Under the pieces are notes generated by a model. The model worked only from the letters and a program-made list of their open reading frames with translations, was not told the DNA's origin and ran no database searches. DNA of 35,811 bases from Clostridia bacterium (GTDB taxonomy: Bacteria; Bacillota; Clostridia; Oscillospirales; Acutalibacteraceae), in the NCBI GenBank assembly GCA_017465825.1, contig JAFTVI010000002.1, positions 1-35,811 of the forward strand, written 5' to 3'. The position numbers and the translations under genes are program-made. Of the stretch, positions 31,484 to 35,811 are shown piece after piece. How positions within the stretch are numbered: the first letter of the stretch is position 1; every line of letters starts with the position of its first letter.

Positions 31484-32725
31484 ATGAACAGATACGAAAG
31501 CGCAAAAGAAATCTATGCAGCCTTGGGTGTTGACACCGAAAAGGCAATTGAAACATTAAAAGACGTTACTGTTTCGGTACATTGCTGGCAGGGTGATGAT
31601 GTCGGCGGATTTGACAACCTTGAAAGTCTGTCGGGCGGTATTCAGGCTACGGGTAATTACCCCGGTAAGGCACGAAACCCCGAGGAGCTTATGGCTGATA
31701 TTGACAAGGCATTCAGTCTTATCCCCGGCAAGAAAAAGCTCAATCTTCACGCATCTTATGCTATTTTTGAAGAGGGTGAAAAAGTCGGCAGAGATGCCAT
31801 TGAACCCAAGCACTTTGCAAAATGGGTTGAATTCGCAAAGGCAAGAAATATGGGACTTGACTTCAATCCCACATTCTTTTCACATCCTATGGTAAAGGAT
31901 AATCTTACACTTTCTTCTCCCGATGAAGAGGTGCGTACATATTGGGTAAATCACGGCAAGGCTTGTGTAAGAATCGCAGAATACTTTGCAAATGAAACAG
32001 GTACGCCCTGCGTGCTTAACATCTGGATTCCCGACGGCTACAAGGATATCCCTGCAGACAGAATGGGACCCAGAGCAAGATTTAAAAAGAGTCTTGATGA
32101 AATTCTCTCAATCCCTTACGATAAATCAAAGGTCTATGTTACTCTTGAGTCAAAGGTGTTCGGTATCGGTCTTGAAAGCTACACCGTAGGTTCAGCCGAA
32201 TTCTGCCTTTCATATTCCGCATCAAAGGGAATTACTCCTCTTATGGATAACGGACATTATCACCCCACAGAGGTTGTATCCGATAAGATTCCCTCTCTTC
32301 TTCTTTTTAACGATAAGATTGCACTTCATATCACAAGAGCAGTCCGTTGGGACTCCGACCACGTTGTTATCTTCGATGATGAAACAAAGGAAATTGCAAA
32401 GGAGATCGTAAGAAACGATGCTCTTGACAGAGTGTTCATTGCAACAGACTACTTCGATGCATCAATCAACCGCATCTCCGCCTGGATAACAGGTGTAAGA
32501 AATGTGCAGAAGGCTTTGCTTTTCGCACTTCTTGAGCCCAATGCAAAAATGAAGGAGCTTCAGGACAGCAATAAGACAACTCAGCTTATGGTTCTGCAGG
32601 AAGAAATGAAAACTGCACCTTTCGGCGATGTCTGGGCAGAATATCTGTGCAGAGCAGGCGTAACAGCCGATTACCTTACAGAAGTTGAAAATTACGAAAA
32701 AGAAGTATTGGAGAAAAGAGTATGA
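31484..32725 (+). CDS. rhaA: L-rhamnose isomerase
   Basis: RhaA converts L-rhamnose to L-rhamnulose. The 413-residue protein matches the family: VHCWQGDDVGGFDN near the N-terminus, ATGNYPGKARNPEELM, NIWIPDGYKDIPADR, LESKVFGIGLESYTVGS, then metal ligands in PLMDNGHYHPTE and ITRAVRWDSDHVV. ATG 31484 follows AAGGTGAT; a GTG 9 bases upstream is less likely. Its stop overlaps the start of rhaD (ATGA). It is the strongest marker that this operon handles L-rhamnose or a close 6-deoxyhexose. Confidence 0.97.
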   Translation: MNRYESAKEIYAALGVDTEKAIETLKDVTVSVHCWQGDDVGGFDNLESLSGGIQATGNYPGKARNPEELMADIDKAFSLIPGKKKLNLHASYAIFEEGEKVGRDAIEPKHFAKWVEFAKARNMGLDFNPTFFSHPMVKDNLTLSSPDEEVRTYWVNHGKACVRIAEYFANETGTPCVLNIWIPDGYKDIPADRMGPRARFKKSLDEILSIPYDKSKVYVTLESKVFGIGLESYTVGSAEFCLSYSASKGITPLMDNGHYHPTEVVSDKIPSLLLFNDKIALHITRAVRWDSDHVVIFDDETKEIAKEIVRNDALDRVFIATDYFDASINRISAWITGVRNVQKALLFALLEPNAKMKELQDSNKTTQLMVLQEEMKTAPFGDVWAEYLCRAGVTADYLTEVENYEKEVLEKRV

Positions 32726-33537
32726 AAGACATTCTGACAGCTCCGTTTATTGCGGAAATGAAAAAAATGACGGCAAATATGTACCGTCTTGGCTGGGATG
32801 AAAGAAACGGCGGCAACATCAGCTATATGCTCAGTGAAAATGAGGTTGCCGAGTATCTTGATATCAATAATGTAATAAGAACGATTCCCACAGGCTTTGA
32901 TGCAACCGACCTTATAGGCAAAATTTTTATCGTTACGGGTACGGGTAAGTATTTTAAGAATGTTGAGGGCGATCCCGAAAACAATCTGGGTATTATCCGT
33001 ATTGCAAAGGACGGCACAACAGCTGAACTTCTCTGGGGCTATGCAGACGGCGGTAAATTTACATCCGAACTGCCTGCACATCTTATGAGCCATATGGCAA
33101 GACTTAAGGTTGACCCCGAAAACAGAGTCGTTATGCATACTCATCCCACATACACCCTTGCTATGAACTATGTTCACGAGCTTGACGAAAAGAAATTCAC
33201 ACATACTCTCTGGGAAATGTGTACAGAGTGTATCGTTGTTTTCCCCGACGGTGTGGGCGTTCTTCCCTGGATGCTTTGCGGCACGAACTCAATCGGCGAG
33301 GCAACTGCGAAGAAAATGGAAGAATTCAGACTTGTTGTCTGGGGTATGCACGGCATCTACGGCGCAGGCAAAACTCTTGATGAAACCTTCGGTCTTATTG
33401 AAACCGTAGAAAAGGCGGCGCAGATCTATATGCTTACGGCACATCTGCCCAGAGTGAACACGATCAAGGATTCCGAAATGGTGGAGCTTGCAGAGTTCTT
33501 TGGCGTAAAATATAGAAAAGATTTTCTTGATATTTAA
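32722..33537 (+). CDS. rhaD: Rhamnulose-1-phosphate aldolase
   Basis: RhaD is a class II zinc aldolase that splits L-rhamnulose-1-phosphate into dihydroxyacetone phosphate and L-lactaldehyde. At 271 residues it keeps the E. coli pattern: LGWDERNGGNIS, catalytic Glu116 in FTSELPAH, zinc ligands His139 and His141 in VVMHTHPTY and His210 in WGMHGIYGAG, and the conserved TECIVVFPDGVGVLPWM. It is the last gene of the operon, overlapping rhaA by 4 bases. Confidence 0.97.
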   Translation: MKDILTAPFIAEMKKMTANMYRLGWDERNGGNISYMLSENEVAEYLDINNVIRTIPTGFDATDLIGKIFIVTGTGKYFKNVEGDPENNLGIIRIAKDGTTAELLWGYADGGKFTSELPAHLMSHMARLKVDPENRVVMHTHPTYTLAMNYVHELDEKKFTHTLWEMCTECIVVFPDGVGVLPWMLCGTNSIGEATAKKMEEFRLVVWGMHGIYGAGKTLDETFGLIETVEKAAQIYMLTAHLPRVNTIKDSEMVELAEFFGVKYRKDFLDI

Positions 33538-33543
33538 AAAACA

Positions 33544-33569
33544 AAAACGCATCGATATCGGTGCGTTTT
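33544..33569 (+). terminator. Terminator of the GRE-rha operon
   Basis: AAAACGCA and TGCGTTTT arms at 33544-33551 and 33562-33569, with the centre also self-complementary (one G-U pair). It lies 6 bases past the rhaD stop. The following T-run is weak. Confidence 0.7.
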
Positions 33570-33585
33570 GCATTTATTGCAGATG

Positions 33586-33614
33586 TTGACAAATTTTAGC
33601 TGACGATGTATAAT
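33586..33614 (+). promoter_or_regulatory. Sigma-A promoter of the small membrane peptide
   Basis: TTGACA, 17-bp spacer, TATAAT: a perfect consensus. The predicted transcript starts near 33621, giving a leader of about 53 bases. Confidence 0.9.
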
Positions 33615-33636
33615 TGTGTCGGTCAAAAGGCTACAG

Positions 33637-33808
33637 AAGCGGTTAGCACACTCTCCGGAAGGAGGTGTTGCATATGGATCTTACAACTTTAATCATTGTG
33701 TTACTTATTGTAATTGCAGTTGAACGAGCAATTAAGACCATAAAAAATAACCGCCCTGTTGGCGCAGGACGATTATTATTTAAATAAATCACCTTAGCTA
33801 ACCGCTTT
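33637..33808. promoter_or_regulatory. Long-range 5'/3' complementarity around the small peptide gene
   Basis: AAGCGGTTAGC in the leader (33637-33647) is the exact reverse complement of GCTAACCGCTT after the stop codon (33797-33807), plus one G-U pair. In the mRNA these would pair and close the molecule into a loop. Such end-to-end folding keeps several known type I toxin mRNAs untranslated until processed. Confidence 0.7.
33674..33787 (+). CDS. 37-residue membrane peptide, candidate type I toxin
   Basis: The peptide starts MDLTTLIIVLLIVIAVERA and ends GAGRLLFK. Residues about 3-16 form one hydrophobic segment; the rest is basic (Arg, Lys). ATG 33674 has AAGGAGG 8 bases upstream, a near-ideal ribosome site, and a perfect promoter lies further upstream. 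A second consensus promoter faces it from the 3' side and would yield an antisense RNA over its 3' end. Size, single membrane helix, basic tail and convergent antisense promoter are the pattern of type I toxins (TxpA, BsrG, Fst types). I do not recognise the sequence as a member of any of these. It stands alone between rhaD and the asparaginase gene. Confidence 0.75.
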   Translation: MDLTTLIIVLLIVIAVERAIKTIKNNRPVGAGRLLFK

Positions 33809-33823
33809 AAACGGTTACCTCTT
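33742..33823 (-). ncRNA. Candidate antisense antitoxin RNA
   Basis: From the promoter at 33830-33859 transcription would start near 33823 and run left, covering the 3' untranslated region and the last codons of the small peptide gene. A short hairpin (CGCC/GGCG, 33752-33764) followed on the minus strand by TTATTTTTT gives a plausible end near 33742, for an RNA of about 80 bases. It would pair with the 3' segment that otherwise pairs with the toxin leader. The terminator stem is short, so the 3' end is uncertain. Confidence 0.6.
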
Positions 33824-33829
33824 GGCTAT

Positions 33830-33859
33830 ATTATAGCATATGTGTTTTTTTGTTGTCAA
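33830..33859 (-). promoter_or_regulatory. Promoter of the antisense RNA
   Basis: TTGACA (33854-33859), 18-bp spacer, TATAAT (33830-33835), read on the minus strand. Both boxes match the consensus exactly. The same DNA read on the plus strand (GCTAT-ATT-ATAGC then a T-run) could end the toxin mRNA. Confidence 0.82.
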
Positions 33860-33905
33860 GTTCCGGTTTTCGGAGCTTTTTTGATATAATATAAACGGTG
33901 ATAAA

Positions 33906-34826
33906 ATGAAAAAAATCCTTCTTATTGCAACGGGCGGAACAATCGCATCGGGAATGACGGAAAACGGACTTTCTCCGCAGATTGATGCAGAAGAACTGCT
34001 GTCATTTTTGCCCGAATATGCTGAAATATGTGATGTTGACTGCATTCAGCCGTTCAGTGTTGACAGCACAAACATCACGCCCGGGCATTGGCTTAAAATT
34101 GCCAATGTTATTGAGAAAAAATATACTGCGTATGACGGTTTTGTTGTAACTCACGGAACTGACACGCTGGCGTATACTGCGGCGGCACTGTCCTGTCTTA
34201 TAGAAAATCCCGAAAAGCCGATAGTTCTCACAGGCTCTCAAAGACCCATAAGCGATGCGGACACCGATGCAAAAAAAAATATGCTCGATTCCTTGCGCTT
34301 TGCAGCTTCGGGACATCAGGGTGTTTGCGTTGTTTTCGGCGGCAGAATTATAGACGGCTTGCGCGCCAAAAAAATCAGAACAAAAAGCGACGATGCATTC
34401 CGAAGCATCAACGCTCCCGAAATCACCGCCGCAAAAAAGCACAGCAAAAATGTTAAGTTTTATTATAACCTTTGCAGGGATGTTTTTCTTATCAAGCTCA
34501 CTCCCGCAACGGATAAATCCGTTTTTGGTTTTGCTAAGCGGTTCAGGGGAGTAGTCGTTGAGGGCTACGGTCTTGGCGGAATCCCCGACTGCTATCTGGA
34601 CAAGGTCATTGAGCTTGCCGAAAACGGCACTGTTGTTGCAATTACAACTCAGGTTATGTATGAGGGCTGCGACCTGTCCGTTTATGAGGTAGGCAGACAA
34701 ATCAAGGGTAAAAAGGGCATAATTGAAACCTTTTCACTTACAGCGGAAGCTGTTACCGCAAAACTGATGTTTGCGCTCGGTCAGACTGACGATGCAGACC
34801 GTATTCAACAGCTTTTTATACAATAA
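33906..34826 (+). CDS. L-asparaginase (type I-like)
   Basis: It hydrolyses L-asparagine to aspartate and ammonia. The two active-site segments are present: IATGGTIASG near residue 7 (nucleophilic Thr) and VVTHGTDTLAYTA near residue 82 (Thr-Asp pair). LTGSQRPISDADTDAKKN follows, as does the C-terminal GYGLGGIPD. It is 306 residues, a little short of the usual 320-340, and has no signal peptide, so it is cytoplasmic. The ATG follows GGTGAT; a TATAAT lies at 33885-33890 without a clear -35. Its last 11 bases overlap the end of the convergent phosphatase gene. Confidence 0.93.
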   Translation: MKKILLIATGGTIASGMTENGLSPQIDAEELLSFLPEYAEICDVDCIQPFSVDSTNITPGHWLKIANVIEKKYTAYDGFVVTHGTDTLAYTAAALSCLIENPEKPIVLTGSQRPISDADTDAKKNMLDSLRFAASGHQGVCVVFGGRIIDGLRAKKIRTKSDDAFRSINAPEITAAKKHSKNVKFYYNLCRDVFLIKLTPATDKSVFGFAKRFRGVVVEGYGLGGIPDCYLDKVIELAENGTVVAITTQVMYEGCDLSVYEVGRQIKGKKGIIETFSLTAEAVTAKLMFALGQTDDADRIQQLFIQ

Positions 34827-35625
34827 ATTTAATAAAAGTCCTGTCATCAAATGATTTGTTGCCGGGCAATATTCCCTTTGTTGAAACGAAAATGTCATCG
34901 CAAAGGGGATTTTCTTTTATTGTACGTTCAAGCTCTTTTTCGCTTTCTTCAAGCGTTGAATCAAGATACGGATAGCCGTCGCTTGCAAGAATAACGGTGT
35001 CACCGATGTTGACTTTTTCAATCTGAATCTTTTCACGGACAAAGGGTGTGCCGTTAAGCACCGCATAGCCGAAGTTTCCGTCGTAATTTGCAAGCAAATT
35101 CTGTTTTTTCAGTATCGGAAGTATAAATTCTCTGCCTGTATCATTTTTTAAAAGCTCTTCGTCGGTTGCGCCTTCAATTTTTGATATTTCAAGCACAAGA
35201 GCACGCACCTGAGAGAGAAGTCGGTCAATATGTTTATCGTTGGGACGGTATAATTCTTCATTGCTGCCTTTATAAATTATACGGTATTGACAGTCACCCA
35301 ATGACCATATTTCATTTTTGTGACGGCTGAAAACAACTGCACATACAGCGGCTTCACCTGTGGAATTGCCGTCATAAAGCGAAAGTACCCCGCTGTTGAT
35401 TCTTTCAAAAAGCCCGTTTGCATCAATATCAAAAGGCATATCCTGCATAGCTTCAACAGCCTTTTCCATTGCGGCTCTGCCGCCTGTTTTGCCGCCGAAT
35501 GTGCGACTGCTCTTGCTCGTAACACCGTCAAAAACGGCAATAAAATCTTCATTTATAAAAAGGCCGTCCTCGCAAAGGGATTGGTCTTCTCTTTTACCCA
35601 TAATGAACTGTTCGAGAATTTTCAT
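34816..35625 (-). CDS. PP2C-type protein phosphatase-like protein
   Basis: This 269-residue protein has the PP2C/PPM pattern in order: NEDFIAVFDGVTSKSS (metal Asp, Gly), TGEAAVCAVVFSRHKNEIWSLGDCQYRI, DTVILASDGYPYL, and the final FDDRTFIKFIV (metal Asp). The usual N-terminal RxxNED block is reduced to KREDQSLCEDG, so the domain is diverged. ATG 35625 follows AGAGGTGG; a longer upstream reading runs into repeat DNA. No kinase is nearby in this window. It may dephosphorylate proteins or sense a signal. The cellular partner is unknown. Confidence 0.78.
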   Translation of the reverse strand: MKILEQFIMGKREDQSLCEDGLFINEDFIAVFDGVTSKSSRTFGGKTGGRAAMEKAVEAMQDMPFDIDANGLFERINSGVLSLYDGNSTGEAAVCAVVFSRHKNEIWSLGDCQYRIIYKGSNEELYRPNDKHIDRLLSQVRALVLEISKIEGATDEELLKNDTGREFILPILKKQNLLANYDGNFGYAVLNGTPFVREKIQIEKVNIGDTVILASDGYPYLDSTLEESEKELERTIKENPLCDDIFVSTKGILPGNKSFDDRTFIKFIV

Positions 35626-35693
35626 ACTTCCACCTCTGTATACATTATAAATATGATGAGGGGTAATGTCAAACAATAATTTATCGCTGTCCC

Positions 35694-35811
35694 GTAGGGA
35701 GCGACGCCCTCGTCGCTCCGAATTATCCAAATCTGCGATTTGGATAATTACAACACGTTAAATCAAATTCTTAAATATTATTATTGATAAAAATGGCACA
35801 TTTTTATCAAT
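35694..35811. repeat. Four-hairpin element C, cut by the window end
   Basis: This copy of element B is complete up to the third hairpin: left end 35694-35720, first inner hairpin (AATTATCCAAATC arm), second inner hairpin (ATTGATAAAAATG arm) ending exactly at 35811. The right end should lie just beyond. It is preceded by AACAATAATTTA at 35672-35683. Differences from element B in the hairpins fall in the loops (GCA for GTA; TGC for TAC). Confidence 0.88.

Noticed and set aside
33640-33840. tRNA-like or riboswitch structure after rhaD
   Set aside because: There is no cloverleaf or CCA-type acceptor, and the complementary segments are explained by folding of the small-peptide mRNA.
34002-34700. 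Minus-strand open frame of about 230 codons within the asparaginase gene
   Set aside because: It is antisense to conserved asparaginase motifs and has no ribosome site or family features.
35626-35730. N-terminal extension of the PP2C-like protein
   Set aside because: The added residues derive partly from repeat DNA, and the ATG at 35625 has a good ribosome site.

Overview
The window looks like chromosomal DNA from an anaerobic gut Firmicute (Clostridia), most likely Oscillospiraceae/Ruminococcaceae and close to Ruminococcus. The evidence is a dockerin-type duplication on a secreted repeat protein, type III glutamine synthetase, a YpeB sporulation protein, AGGAGG-type ribosome sites and many small palindromic repeats. 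Genus is an inference. No phage, IS transposase, CRISPR array, rRNA or tRNA was found.

Layout. 1-3952 (mostly minus strand): a hairpin-chain repeat, then metallophosphoesterase, pth and glmU in one operon, and an SCP2 protein. 4116-5841 (+): ypeB and a small lipoprotein. 5842-6283: nested repeats. 6284-8149 (-): a secreted LRR/dockerin protein. 8388-8603 (+): a small XRE regulator with two matching palindromic operators. 8656-15321 (-): murL, murD, mnmG, mnmE, tadA, combining glutamate epimerisation and addition in peptidoglycan precursors with tRNA wobble-base modification. 15572-18048 (+): rpsU, pepP, efp and an acidic zinc-ribbon protein. 18303-19839 (+): an AT-rich pair, a secreted papain-fold protease and a membrane-anchored partner. 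20177-23536 (-): YitT, trpS, aminotransferase. 23721-25820 (+): glutamine synthetase III. 26130-33537 (+): a tight six-gene operon of glycyl-radical activase, glycyl radical enzyme (GRE), FGGY kinase, ManA-like cupin, rhaA and rhaD. 33586-33859: a candidate type I toxin-antitoxin locus. 33906-35625: convergent asparaginase and PP2C-like phosphatase.

Three parts stand out. (1) Between rhaD and the asparaginase gene, a 37-residue membrane peptide has a consensus promoter and strong ribosome site. A second consensus promoter faces it from the 3' side, and the 5' and 3' untranslated regions are complementary over 11 nt. This is the architecture of a type I toxin-antitoxin module, and I do not recognise the peptide. 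(2) The 6-deoxyhexose operon couples rhamnose isomerase and rhamnulose-1-phosphate aldolase to a GRE with dehydratase-type catalytic residues but an unusual glycyl loop. It uses a sedoheptulokinase-like kinase in place of RhaB and carries a ManA-like protein of unclear role. (3) murL overlaps murD, which suggests that D-Glu enters peptidoglycan by adding L-Glu and then epimerising it.

The spaces between genes are rich in structured repeats: chains of mini-hairpins joined by ATATCG linkers, about 145-bp four-hairpin elements with a compensatory stem change, and elements bracketed by AACAATAATTTA. Several abut or supply stop codons.
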